From the NCBI GenBank assembly GCA_030867875.1, contig JAOWCC010000577.1, forward strand, positions 93,415,740 through 93,479,739: 64,000 nucleotides of DNA. The letters run 5' to 3'. The notes under the pieces were generated by a model. The model worked only from the letters and a program-made list of their open reading frames with translations, was not told where the DNA came from and ran no database searches. The stretch comes from Actinernus sp. WN-2022 (Eukaryota; Cnidaria; Anthozoa; Actiniaria; Actinernidae). Shown here piece after piece: positions 42,999 through 55,064 of the stretch; the stretch's first letter is position 1; the number at the start of each line of letters is the position of its first letter. The position numbers were made by a program, and so were the translations under genes.

Positions 42999-45640
42999 AA
43001 TACATGCATGCATAATACTTTCATTATTTATGGTTGTGTACAGGGGGTGGAGCTGGTAGTTTAACATTGGATCCATACATGCATGCATAATACATGCATA
43101 ATACATGCATGCATAATACGTACATTATTTATGGTTGTGTACAGGGGGTGGAGCTGGTAGTTTAACATTGACTCCATACATGTATGCATAATACCTGCAT
43201 AATACATGCATGCATAATACGTTCATTATTTATGGTTGTGTACAGGGGGTGGGGCTGGTAGTTTAACATTGGATCCATACATGCATGCATAATACATGCA
43301 TAATACATGCATGCATAATACGTTCATTATTTATGGTTGTGTACAGGGGGTGGAGCTGGTAGTTTAACATTGACTCCATACATGCATGCATAATACATGC
43401 ATAATACATGCATGCATAATACGTTCATTATTTATGGTTGTGTACAGGGGGTGGGGCTGGTAGTTTAACATTGGATCCATACATGCATGCATAATACATG
43501 CATAATACATGCATGCATAATACGTTCATTATTTATGGTTGTGTACAGGGGGTGGGGCTGGTAGTTTAACATTGACTCCATACATGCATGCATAATACAT
43601 GCATAATACATGCATGCATAATACGTTCATTATTTATGGTTGTGTACAGGGGGTGGAGCTGGTAGTTTAACATTGACTCCATACATACATGCATGCATAA
43701 TACATGCATAATACATGCATGCATAATACGTTCATTATTTATGGTTGTGTACAGGGGGTGGAGCTGGTAGTTTAACATTGACTCCATACATGCATGCATA
43801 ATACATGCATAATACATGCATGCATAATACGTTCATTATTTATGGTTGTGTACAGGGGGTGGAGCTGGTAGTTTAACATTGACTCCATACATACATGCAT
43901 GCATAATACATGCATAATACATGCATGCATAATACGTTCATTATTTATGGTTGTGTACAGGGGGTGGAGCTGGTAGTTTAACATTGACTCCATACATGCA
44001 TGCATACTATGTTCATTATTTATGGTTGTGTACAGGGGGTGGAGCTGGTAGTTTAACATTGACTCCATACATGCATGCATAATACATGCATAATACGTTC
44101 ATTATTTATGGTTGTGTACAGGGGGTGGAGCTGGTAGTTTAACATTGGATCCATACATGCATGCATAATACATGCATAATACATGCATGCATAATACGTA
44201 CATTATTTATGGTTGTGTACAGGGGGTGGAGCTGGTAGTTTAACATTGACTCCATACATGCATGCATAATACCTGCATAATACATGCATGCATAATACGT
44301 TCATTATTTATGGTTGTGTACAGGGGGTGGGGCTGGTAGTTTAACATTGGATCCATACATGCATGCATAATACATGCATAATACATGCATGCATAATACG
44401 TTCATTATTTATGGTTGTGTACAGGGGGTGGAGCTGGTAGTTTAACATTGACTCCATACATGCATGCATAATACATGCATAATACATGCATGCATAATAC
44501 GTTCATTATTTATGGTTGTGTACAGGGGGTGGGGCTGGTAGTTTAACATTGGATCCATACATGCATGCATAATACATGCATAATACATGCATGCATAATA
44601 CGTTCATTATTTATGGTTGTGTACAGGGGGTGGGGCTGGTAGTTTAACATTGACTCCATACATGCATGCATAATACATGCTTAATACATGCATGCATAAT
44701 ACGTTCATTATTTATGGTTGTGTACAGGGGGTGGAGCTGGTAGTTTAACATTGACTCCATACATACATGCATGCATAATACATGCATAATACATGCATGC
44801 ATAATACGTTCATTATTTATGGTTGTGTACAGGGGGTGGAGCTGGTAGTTTAACATTGACTCCATACATGCATGCATAATATGTTCATTATTTATGGTTG
44901 TGTACAGGGGGTGGAGCTGGTAGTTTAACATTGACTCCATACATGCATGCATAATACATGCATAATACGTTCATTATTTATGGTTGTGTACAGGGGGTGG
45001 GGCTGGTAGTTTAACATTGACTCCATACATGCATGCATAATACATGCATGCATAATACGTTCATTATTTATGGTTGTGTACAGGGGGTGGGGCTGGTAGT
45101 TTAACATTGGATCCATACATGCATGCATAATACATGCATAATACATGCATGCATAATACGTTCATTATTTATGGTTGTGTACAGGGGGTGGGGCTGGTAG
45201 TTTAACATTGACTCCATACATGCATGCATAATACATGCATAATACGTTCATTATTTATGGTTGTGTACAGGGGGTGGGGCTGGTAGTTTAACATTGACTC
45301 CATACATGCATGCATAATACATGCATGCATAATACGTTCATTATTTATGGTCGTGGACAGGGGGTGGGGCTGGTAGTTTAACATTTACTCCATACATGCA
45401 TGCATAATACGTTCATTATTTATGGTCGTGGACAGGGGGTGGGGCTGTTAGTTTAACATTGACTCCATATATGCATGCATAATACATGCATCCATAATAT
45501 GTTCATTATTTATGGTCGTGGACAGGGGGTGGGGCTGTTAGTTTAACATTGACTCCATACATGCATGCATAATACATGCATGCATAATATGTTCATTATT
45601 TATGGTCGTGGACAGGGGGTGGGGCTGGTGGTTTCGTAGA
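42999..45640. repeat. Satellite array, about 28 units of 72-105 bp
   Basis: Each unit has a constant block (TTATTTATGGTTGTGTACAG, GGGGTGGAGCTGGTAG, TTTAACATTGACTCC) and a variable block made of ATACATGCATGCATA and ATACATGCATAA modules. I count 28 ACAGGGGG words from about 43040 to 45610. Variants GGATCC/GACTCC and GGAGCTGG/GGGGCTGG define subtypes. Later units (after 45350) change to GGTCGTGGACAG. The 43066-44100 stretch is repeated in order from 44147. ORFs in it are repeat artefacts. Confidence 0.95.
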
Positions 45641-46184
45641 TCTAAACAGTAGAATAATTATGAGAGCCACCAAAGACTGATAAACATACAAAATTCTGAC
45701 ATATTGTCAGTCCTTTTCATCAAGTTAAGCATCAAGGGAGGGGACTTTAACTGTCAATCAAACATTGACTCCATACATGCATGCATAATACCATGAGACA
45801 GCTCCTTTAAGATTTCCCTTTTGAAGCAATACCTTTTTAACGTTATTTATCTCTTTGAAGCCCTATGTCAACTTAAAGCGGCTTACCTGTTGTTTGTAAT
45901 TCTTTATCCATTATTTGTCCGATGCCTCCAGTTATATCTATACCTTTAAACTTTTTTGCAATTACTTTAAAATGTAAGTCTATTGTTTTCATTACTGCTT
46001 AATAAATCAAGCTTACCGCACACTGCCGCCGGTTTATTAGATCCAACGTTGGTGTTGAAGATTTCGATCATACTTAATTGGTTATCTATCCGCAAGTCCA
46101 CTGAATAGTCAAAGGGAATTCAGGGGAGCTGAATGTAAACTACAAATAAAACCGTTGAATGGTTACAAACATACACTACTAGTT
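45641..46184. other. Satellite flank and gene-free stretch
   Basis: An isolated satellite half-unit (AACATTGACTCCATACATGC) lies at 45762-45790, separated from the array by about 120 bp of other sequence. No gene. Confidence 0.5.
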
Positions 46185-46556
46185 CGGGTGTTTACATGAT
46201 ACAGGAACAGAGTTTAATTCCTCGCTCTGTATTATTGCGATATTGTTGTTTACATGACACGGGTACGAAATGTCATACCAGAATGTGTCCTACCAGTATG
46301 AAGTCGCCCCGTTCTTTGCGTATGAAATCTGATCACATTAATTATATGTACCGGTATCATGTAAACGAGGTGGAAGTCGTTATACTGGAATGAACTGAAC
46401 CATTACCTCGTTTGCATGACCAGTACAGCCGGTCAAACTAAGATAATGCCACTCATCTCGTATGGGAATGAACCCCCATGCCCCGTTTACATGATACCGG
46501 TACAGCTAGGAGAAACAAAGCTAATGTCACTCATCTCGTACGGGAATGAACTGACT
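46185..46556. repeat. GTTTACATGATACCGGTAC repeat cluster
   Basis: The word or its complement appears near 46188, 46250, 46347, 46410 and 46485 in both orientations. 46408-46471 and 46482-46551 are two tandem copies ending CACTCATCTCGTANGGGAATG. Probably remains of a DNA element. Confidence 0.55.
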
Positions 46557-47276
46557 CATACGTAATCGCAGAACGAAATCCGCCGTCCAGGAAAAACTTA
46601 AAATCCTTCATAAAATCATCATAAAAACAAGCAAGTACAAGTGAAGCCTGCGAATACAGCCGTCTTCAATCGGAAGCCACAAATCAAAACGCACCGCCCG
46701 AGATTTGAGCCCAAAAATTCCATACTGATGACGTCACGCGGCCAGGATGTTGTAGCGTTAGTACTCGGCTGCCTGTGGCAGCACCGAGTCTTAATCTGCA
46801 AGCTGTTTTTTTTTGTGGTTTCATGCAGCAAAATGTTTGCCCATGTATTAAATTTCAAGTTCACCACCAATCAGATTGCACTGTGCTGGTCACGTAACAC
46901 TCTCCAGGTTAATTTATTTACATAATTTAATACAGTAAGTCAAGATGGTGGACCCTCGAGGAAATTTCTCTCTAATTTGGAGTCGCATCTCTCAAATGTT
47001 TAATGTTTTATTTAACTTCACTCGTGCGAAAGCCTTCCAACAGGCTCAGGATATTTCAACTGGCGCTCTTGTCGGAGCCGAAGGATCGCGTTTTTTACCC
47101 AGATGGCCAGTGAATTTATATACGAGACGACGACCTGAAGGGGCTGCATGATCAAAACTAATATTTCTCGTTTAAGCTTCTCTTCCGCCACAGCTTTGTT
47201 ATTTGAATCTCTGTGGATTGGTATACTCAAATATACTGCACAATACCATACAACTCAATAAGAAGTCTTTAACAAA
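46557..47276. other. Gene-free stretch
   Basis: TGACGTCACGCGG near 46729 and a small GACTCGGTGC-type hairpin near 46765-46790. 47195-47220 resembles the right end of the GCCGCCATG MITE family (TTTGTTATTTGAATCTCTG). No gene. Confidence 0.35.
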
Positions 47277-47340
47277 GCCAAACTCAACTTCAACTCAAGA
47301 GCAAAGCTGAGAGGGAAAGTGAAACTGAACAGTGTCTTGC
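47277..47340. repeat. 64-bp direct repeat, copy 1
   Basis: CTTCAACTCAAGAGCAAAGC, then TGAGAGGGAAAGTGAAACTG, then AACAGTGTCTTG. It recurs at 48424-48486 with one difference. Confidence 0.85.
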
Positions 47341-48423
47341 TATAGGTCATGAAGGTACGGTGAGGTTGAAAGCATTGCGTGTTTATATCTGCATTTCTTT
47401 GTCGATTTTTTGTGATAGTTAGTGTACTTTTTTCCAAGTCTATTTATATCCAGTGTTATCCTTCTGATCATGATTATATACGTCAATCTCTGGAAGAATG
47501 CAGACATGCCAGTAGAAGATAATTGCAAATTTTATTGTCGAAGAACCAGACATGTACGCGTACAATAATCACATGTACACAGAGACGTGCTGCAAACACT
47601 CATTGTCATAAAACTAGTCGCAAGCACATCTTAATTACTTTAACGAATTTTAGGAAAAAGCAGAAAAGTGAGGCGAGTTAGAAAACAAAGCCGTAAGGAC
47701 CGAGAAGAGAGAAATCAGAGATTTTTTTTTAAAAATGGAGAAATAATTTGTTTGTAAAATCACGTCGAAAAGTCTGTAGGATAACTGAAAGCCAAAGCGA
47801 ACCAGAGGAAAATGTAACTTTCATACTACAGTATCTCCAATCATTTCACATATCCGAGCAGTTCTCTCCAAAAATCTGAATCATAAAAAGAATCACTGCA
47901 AAATCATGCTGTCTAATGACATTGAACAGGTCTTTTTGATTCAATAAAAAGTGCTGATATGGTTAGGTTAACAGCCAGATTCTCTTGCTTGGGATTAAAA
48001 CCGTTAGATGTTCACTTGGTGGTGGTGGAGAGATTACAACAACAATAAAAAATTATTATACCCTTACAAGACAGTGTGACAAATTAATGGAAAGAAAAAA
48101 TACATATTTACTGAGGGTACTGGCTTCCTGAAATAACTGAGAAGTTAAAAATGCCAAGAACCAGTTTACATGGAATTGAAATTAAATTAGTAGGTCGCAG
48201 GGCATGAAGAAATACATACACAAACTATTCCATTTGGTCAAGTTATTTACAATATATACAGTGGCATATATATAGTAATACAGTTAATACAGTGTTAATA
48301 AATAAACAAAATATGAAGAGAAAGAGTACAAACTCTTTTTACTTTAAAAAAATGCATAAAAGCTAATATTTGCTGAGAAATACGTTCTATCATCCAGAAT
48401 GAAAGTAATACTGATCAATCCTG
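47341..48423. other. Gene-free stretch between the direct repeats
   Basis: 1.1 kb of AT-rich sequence with no ORF that I recognise. It is not obviously LTR-retrotransposon interior. Confidence 0.35.
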
Positions 48424-48486
48424 GCCAAACTCGACTTCAACTCAAGAGCAAAGCTGAGAGGGAAAGTGAAACTGAACAGTGTCTTG
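48424..48486. repeat. 64-bp direct repeat, copy 2
   Basis: Same orientation as copy 1, 1,147 bp downstream. Similarity ends abruptly after GTGTCTTG. Confidence 0.85.
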
Positions 48487-49508
48487 TTTGACTTTAAGGT
48501 ACGTTTCGTAGGTTTTATGCCACATTTCATCGCATTTCATTTTACTCTCGGTCATAAAATTAATACATACCAGCGCAAACAGCGTGATCGGTAGGCCAAC
48601 ACTAAAATAATTTTGACCGCGTTTTGGCTGGTTTACCGATCTCATACGATCGCGTTATACAGGTATACTGAATAGCTGATTTATAGCAAAATATAGCGAT
48701 TTACTAGTAAATATATATACTGTGGTTGAGCAGTTATGGGTTACTATCCTCTATCGAAGTCTGAAGACATCTGAACTCCTGAACTGTGAGCTTTAAGAGC
48801 AACACTGTCGCTCGCCAGCACAGAATAATTTATGATGACCCAAGCAATATTCAACTCTCAAGGTAAACAAACAAGAAACCTCTCACGGCCGAGGTTTTGG
48901 TTCGAGAAATAAAAGGCTTCCAACAATTCCTTTAATAGTTCTTTAATATAATGAGCAGACGGAAGTTTTGGGAATGAGTGTAAAGCTTTTAATTAGAGAT
49001 CCAACACATTTCAGTTAATAATCTTCAATCGAACAAATACCAATATGGTCTCGTAATAGCTCATCATGTTTAGCAAGAACAGCAGATAAAGTTACACAGA
49101 GGCACACAAATTGACATAGCTCCATCACAGGATGGGCAGGATACAACTTATAATATCGGTACAAATATAAACATACATTTGAGACAATCATCTATTAGTA
49201 CTCGGAACCTGCAGTATAACAGAACAGCAGACTAAATTGTAAACGTGTGTTACATGAATAAGTAGTGTTTAAATTAAAAGGTCAACTACGAGAAAAACAA
49301 AAATATGAAATTACATATATCCTAGGGGAGCAGAGAATGAAAGTCACCGCGCTACCGGCCACTCCTAAAGACTGCTAAATTCAGCTAATAATTCTTCCCT
49401 TTGGTTATTACTAAGAGGATTTCAAATGAAAGTGTATTTCATCTTCAGTCTCATGTGGCCCGAGTGTAAGCCCAGATGGGCTCTTGTTTGTATAGGTAAT
49501 TGGGACGA
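48487..49508. other. Gene-free stretch
   Basis: No gene or repeat recognised. Confidence 0.3.
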
Positions 49509-49515
49509 GTGGAAT

Positions 49516-49769
49516 CACAGGAAACCCAAGCTCTGTTTGTGTTTTAAATTATAAAGGTTTGTATGAGATTTTTAACGAGTATTTGGTTGAAATCAAATCA
49601 ATGAAAACTTACCTGAAGTCTTTATCTGTTCTTCATTGGGTTCTGTATGCAATTTCAGCAAATTTTCAACAGAATTCTGGCTTAACGGATACAACCATGC
49701 AAATACTCGTTAAAAATCTCATACAACCCCTTATAATTTAAAACACAAACAGAGCTTGGGTTTCCTGTG
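49516..49769. mobile_element. 254-bp foldback MITE, 7-bp target duplication
   Basis: CACAGGAAACCCAAGCTCTG at the left pairs with the right end over about 70 bp (49516-49585 / 49698-49769). GTGGAAT is directly outside both ends (49509-49515, 49770-49776). The ORF inside is an artefact of the arms. Confidence 0.85.
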
Positions 49770-49776
49770 GTGGAAT

Positions 49777-50003
49777 TAGGGATATATTTCACGCGTGTTT
49801 CGTAGATTTTGACAAACACAAGTGACATTTATCCCTAATTTCACGAGTTACTATTTGATTACCATTAATATTATGGAGGGCAAATTACGATCCAGAAAAA
49901 ATATATTTTAAGCGCGCGTAGGCAACGTTTGAAATGTCACATGTGAAATTACAAATTACGCGTGAAATTTCAAGTTGAAATTAGGAATTAATTTGCCCTC
50001 TAT
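49777..50003. repeat. Two small inverted repeats
   Basis: AATTAGGGATATATTTC / TTATCCCTAATTTCA (49775-49845) and ATGGAGGGCAAATTA / TAATTTGCCCTCTATGG (49873-50006). Confidence 0.5.
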
Positions 50004-50756
50004 GGTATTAGATTAGTAATTTTCGAGTCAACATATTCACCCGTTCCGCACGTTGTAACCCAGTAACTACTCTGCATTGTAATCAGTTGTTTTCAGAATG
50101 TACTGCACTCTTGTAAGACCCAGCCTCTCTCAAACGTACATTGTATATAATTAACATGCATGTGGGCCGCCTGTGGTTTCTAGAAGGCCACGCGACTATC
50201 GATCGAGTACTGAGCAGCGATACTGTTAGTTCACTTTTATGTACATTAAATTAGACATTGAGCTTCATCGAATTACACTGAACAGCACCGTGAATACGCT
50301 AGTATAAACCAGTTATTTGTAGCCAAGGTTCCAACGTTTGTGTTGTGCCAGAATATGGCGAAACCGTGCATAATGGATGCCTACATATACATGTATGGAA
50401 TAACACCAACTACATATAAGCTTATATAACGTTTATATACTGACCATATAATCTAGTTTAGGTTTCGAATTCTAGAAGATACCTGAATCGAGCAGCGGGG
50501 AGGACGTTAAAAAACACAGCACGCTTTACTGGGCGCCTAAAACAAACCTCAATATTTCATCGACTGCGGAGTTTTGTATGTTTACAAACGTAACTTTGCA
50601 ACTACAAGCGAACAACCGTTTTCATATAAACTATACTTATAATAAAGGCTGTATTAGTACTGACTGGCTAGAAATACCAACACTCAGCGCAGTTACAACG
50701 CAGTAATTTATTTTTAAACTCAGCATCATTACAGCACAGTACTCACTGGGTTACAA

Positions 50757-50950
50757 CTGATCTCTTTAACAGCACAGTAATTACTGGTTTACAACTGATC
50801 TCTTTAACAGCACAGTAATTACTGGTTTACAACTGATCTCTTTAACAGCACAGTAATTACTGGTTTACAACTGATCTCTTTAACAGCACAGTAATTACTG
50901 GTTTACAACTGATCTCTTTAACAGCATAGTAATTACTGACTTACAACTGA
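50757..50950. repeat. 38-bp tandem repeat, five units
   Basis: ACAGCACAGTAATTACTGG and TTTACAACTGATCTCTTTA alternate with a 38-base period. Degenerate units continue to about 51110. Confidence 0.9.
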
Positions 50951-51114
50951 TTAGTGCAGTATCATTACAACACAGTTGAATTTTTAACGGCATAGTAATT
51001 ACTGGTTTACAGTTTTTACTGATCTCTCTAACAACACAGTTGAATACTGGGTTACAACTCATCGCTATAACAGCACAGTGATTAGTGGCTTACAAACAGT
51101 GCCAATACAACACA

Positions 51115-51200
51115 GTTCGAATTCACTGGATATCGAACTCAGGATCCCTGGATTGCGAGTCCGCGTTATAACCGCTGTGTCACGGCGCCTCCTGGACAAT
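51115..51200 (-). mobile_element. tRNA-like SINE head or tRNA pseudogene
   Basis: On the minus strand GAGGCGCCGTGACACAGCGG gives an A-box-like region, CGGACTCGCAATCC forms a 7-base anticodon-like loop, and GAGTTCGATATCC is a B-box. The acceptor stem is not closed, so a functional tRNA is unlikely. Confidence 0.55.
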
Positions 51201-51608
51201 GCATTTATAGTCAAAGTCAACACAAATACAATCTGTCCATGCAAAAAGATTTGAAAATCTTAATTTTAGCCAGTAAAACATGTTGCCTTAGAACACATCA
51301 AATATGAATACTCAATGTAACAATTATCATTATAGGGTTGCAATAGAAGTTTTTTTTTGTGAAGATATATCCCATGCAGGTCTGATTACTACTGCATTAT
51401 TGAAAATAGACTAATCACGTGTAATGAGCTTTTCTTGTTACGAAAGAAAGAAAATGTTAATATATTGTTGTAAAAGTGAGACGATAGTCTGATACGCATG
51501 CCTACTTAAAAAACAAACGGTGAAACGTTGGGCGTATATGCTTGTGTTGACTCCTTCCTGTAATTATAACCAGAAGTCCAGAAATATCAATATATCATAC
51601 TGGGTCTT

Positions 51609-51926
51609 GGCCCATCAGCTTAAGGTATAAACTATTTTTAGAAAACAATTATCGCTAAGTATTGCATCTAAGTGCACCAGCAATTCTGATTGGTCCAAAA
51701 CATGAACGCCTTTGTTTTAATAAGAGACCTAATTTTGTGTTTATAAAAGAAACATGGCTGCCATTGTTTTCACTGTTATTTTCAAGGAGTTATTTTAACT
51801 CCAAAAGAGTTATTCTGTACCATTTGTTTTAGTACAGAATAACTCCTTTGGAGTTAAAATAACTCCTTGAAAATAACAGTGTTCCCCATCATCGAAAGTA
51901 GTTTAAGCGCCGTAAACTGATGGGCC
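51609..51926. mobile_element. MITE, GCTTACGGTATAA family, copy 2
   Basis: The ends GGCCCATCAGCTTAAGG and CGTAAACTGATGGGCC are inverted. The interior matches 34719-34950 in reverse. It is interrupted by the hairpin at 51771-51881, which is absent from copy 1. Confidence 0.75.
51771..51881. mobile_element. 111-bp foldback inserted in a MITE
   Basis: CACTGTTATTTTCAAGGAGT at the left and its complement ending AATAACAGTG are near-perfect arms of about 50 bp. Comparison with 34770-34790 shows the uninterrupted host sequence. Confidence 0.85.
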
Positions 51927-52334
51927 GCATTTCATTGCTTGTAGAGAATTATGGTTATTGACTTCTGGTATAACCTGTAATACCTCAATTGGTCAAAGCT
52001 TTCCCACTGCATATTTCACTGCGCTTTCCTGAAAGGTGTCTTCCAAAACTTCGCTAACTTAAGAAAATGTGCTCAACCTGGCGCGCCAAGGTTTGTCATT
52101 GAAGAACTGCGACTGACATGTGCGAAACGATTTTGCTGGCATACAGACTACATTCACATTGCCTGGATTTGTTTTTCATTAATGAATGTAAGCGCACGCC
52201 CATGTGTTTTTGTAATGATATACAATAAAACGGTCAAAGCGATTATCTGTTGATTGTTCATTTCATCAAATAGACACATTTAACAAATGGAAGGCTGTTC
52301 TCCATCTTCTATTTAACTTACTGAGAAGCCTTAG
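51927..52334. other. Gene-free stretch
   Basis: No feature recognised. Confidence 0.3.
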
Positions 52335-52475
52335 CCATGTTTTATACTATCATAAAACACGATGGCATTTGAGAACATGAGAGAATTGTTAAAGCACAAA
52401 CCGAAGGCGCGTGCTTTCAACATTTCTCAAGTGTTCTCAAATGACCAGAGTGTTTTATGATAGTATAAAACATGG
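52335..52475. mobile_element. Foldback MITE, CCATGTTTTATACTATCA arms
   Basis: Arms 52335-52385 and 52423-52475. A shorter relative (CCATGTTATATACTCTGATA) follows at 52559. Confidence 0.75.
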
Positions 52476-53216
52476 ATATAAGGCTTCTTTATCTATTTTA
52501 TAGATTTACACGCGCGATGAAAGGAAAACGCCAGTTGAAAACAATAAAACACGGATAACCATGTTATATACTCTGATAAAACATGGATTTTTAGCCAATC
52601 AGAGCGCGCGTACTATCGTATATATAGCATCAAACAAAATAATGCACGCTCTATGTCTTGAAAAACTACGGATGCATGAGCGGAATTAGACTTTCTCAAA
52701 GTCCTTTAATTTGTTTTCCCGCTTCGGTTAGTTGTTTCTCGCTTCACTCAAATAAAGAAAACAAAGAGGGAGACTGGTGTCTAGAGCGGAATTAACGCGA
52801 GACAGGATAACCATCTTCTGTTTGTTTTACAATATAGAATTTAATTTACGTGAAAAGAAATGATCGAGTGTGCATTTATTTGAAAATCAAGCACGTTCAG
52901 CTAAAGTGCCAGTTTAGGCATTAAATAATCAATACTAAGATATGCGATTTGAACGTTGTAATTGATTTTTGTCAGGTGAGTTATAAAACTCCACCTGCAT
53001 GAAACGTTTTTTCTATCGTTTACCTTCCCTTCTTGTTTACCTGTGAACCCTAGCTCTAGGTGAGTGAGAACCCGTCGTTTACCCGTGAACTCGTCCGATG
53101 GTTAGGGTTCGGTTTATGGTTCGGGTTAGGATTTGTCGTAGAATTACCAATAATCGGTATTTCAAGCGTGTTTGCCATTTATTGATTATTGGTAATTGTA
53201 GAGCGAGGATACGCTG
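52476..53216. other. Gene-free stretch inside the 3.2-kb element
   Basis: A GAATTACCAATAATC / GATTATTGGTAATTG hairpin is at 53142-53199. CAGGTGAG / CTCCACCTG pairs near 52975-52999. No gene. Confidence 0.4.
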
Positions 53217-53282
53217 TCTGGAAACAACTGATTACAATGCAGAGTAGTTACTGGGTTACAACGTGCGGAACGGGACATATTC

Positions 53283-54483
53283 CCCGGATCTGAGGGCCAT
53301 GGAATTGTCATGTAGTGACGTCAACTCAATTAAATTTAGCTAATTTAGTTAAGTCAACATCGACGTTAGAGCGACTCTACAAAACTCCATCAGTTTTCTC
53401 ATCCAATATATACACATATTGGATATTTGTGTATTTATCTTTCTTAAAGCGATTAAAAGCGGCAAACACAATAAAATCGTTCTTGTTTGGATTACTCTGC
53501 GACACTCAGTGAGCGCTATCAGCCTAACTGATCTAGCCATCTGGACCAATCTGGGTTGTCAGTCTCGAAGGTGGGTAAAGGTTTGTTCACGTTTTATTTC
53601 GAAAAATTATTAAATTTCATGATATAAGAGCATGAATTTTATTTGTGCAAACCCATGGGATAATCTAATAACAGTGAGACCTATAATATTTCTGACCAGT
53701 GTAATGTTCTTTCGAAATCAGAATTTTTAACGGACTCAGCGAGTCAGTCACCAGTATTTCTGTTTTTCGGCCATCAAATAAACCAAAACGTCCTAATTAT
53801 ACGAAAAATACATTCAAAAATCACTCCTTGGTCACTCGGTTATTCATAGAGAATTTTTGAAGAGAGACCAAGTTAGATTACAATTTAAGGCTAACATCAA
53901 AGACGCCAGCGACTTGGCACGATATATGGCCCAACGTACGTTTTCAAGTAATTCATAATCATAATCCATTCCATCCTTGCCACCCGTACTAAGTTTTTCC
54001 GTAGTTTCACTTCACTTATGAAGAAGCGTTAATAAAACTAGACCATTAATTATTTCTAAGGTTCTATTAGTTTGAATTAGATTTAGATTCAGGTCTGTAA
54101 CAACGAGTCGAAGTCCGCGGGAAAATTTACAGACAAATACATGGAAAACTGAAACACGATTTCACGCTTTCCAGTACAGCTACATCCCTCAAAGTTTGAC
54201 AGTGAATTAATCTTTTACCTAGTATCTAAAGTTTACAGACAGTAATTATTTCAGAAATTCGATTGTACGGAAATTATTTGGCATCGGATTCCCATACAAA
54301 CACTGTATTTCCGGCGCCATGTTTGCACCCCTTTATGGCGTGTGACCTCGCCAAAATTAAGCATTACATTTTCTTTTGCTAAACTAAATTGTGCTTATTG
54401 AATTCCGGCATGCAGGCACTAATTGTGAGACTGACCAAATTCGATGTTATGCCCATTTACCAAATTTGTTTCATTGGTACCAA
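53283..54483. other. Gene-free stretch
   Basis: Short ORFs at 53315-53613 lack recognisable domains. No RNA gene or array seen. Confidence 0.3.
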
Positions 54484-54780
54484 ATTTCATTCCGAGTGCA
54501 TTGTGACAACCACATTTCATTCCGAGTGCATTGTGACAACCACATTTTATTCCGAGTGCATTGTGACAACCACATTTTATTCCGAGTGCATTGTGACAAC
54601 CACATTTTATTCCGAGTGCATTGTGACAACTAAATTTCATTCGAGTGAATTGTGACAACCAAATTTCATTCCGAGTGCTTTGTGACAACCAAACTTTGTG
54701 ACAACAAAATTTCATTCCGAGTGCTTTGTGACAACCAAATTTCATTCCGAGTGCCATTTCATTCCGAGTGAATTGTGACA
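54484..54780. repeat. 30-bp tandem repeat, about nine units
   Basis: TTTCATTCCGAGTGCATTGT plus GACAACCAAA. The first five units are near-identical; later ones are shortened or mutated (GTGCTTTGTG). A reverse-oriented trace follows at 55060-55088. Confidence 0.9.
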
Positions 54781-54916
54781 CAGGCTTGCCATCCTCTTTT
54801 GGGTTCCCTGTGGCTACGAATTGAAAGATTACCGAAAAATGATACGGAGTTAGATTTTCACTCCTGGAATGAAAATTTAGCGATACTACTGAAGAAATAA
54901 AGATTAGTAGTTATTG

Positions 54917-55064
54917 GAGTGTTGTATGGTGTGTTTTTTGGGGGGAAATTTCTACTTATCGAGTTCAGCGAAAGAGAATTTCAGGTAGAGATCTCTACCC
55001 GAAATTTTCTTTCGCTAAACTCGCTAAGTAGAATTTTCCCCGAAAAAAACACCATACAACACTC
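54917..55064. mobile_element. 148-bp foldback hairpin
   Basis: Arms of about 70 bp meet at the palindrome GTAGAGATCTCTAC. The ends are GAGTGTTGTATGGTG and its complement. It is next to the reverse-oriented trace of the 30-bp repeat. Confidence 0.85.

Larger units (their letters stand above)
50040..53274. mobile_element. 3,235-bp DNA element with 58-bp terminal inverted repeats
   Basis: The left terminal repeat 50040-50097 and right terminal repeat 53217-53274 match at 57 of 58 positions (CCCGTTCCGCACGTTGTAAC start). ACATATTC is present immediately outside each end (50031-50038 and 53275-53282), with the ninth base differing. Internal tandem repeats (50757-51110) reuse terminal-repeat words such as ACTGG-TTACAAC. 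No transposase ORF was found, so it looks non-autonomous and has collected other elements. An 8-9 bp duplication with long ends fits Mutator-like or hAT-type groups. Confidence 0.85.

Noticed and set aside
43566..45384. Minus-strand ORFs rich in Met-His-Ala-Cys repeats
   Set aside because: Translation of satellite units; different frames and interrupted by unit-length changes.
46945..47151. Small ORF after AAGATGGTGG
   Set aside because: Good start context but no recognisable domain, no codon signal, and it ends in repeat-rich DNA.
47277..48486. LTR retrotransposon bounded by the 64-bp direct repeats
   Set aside because: The repeats are too short, lack TG...CA ends, and no gag or pol reading lies between.
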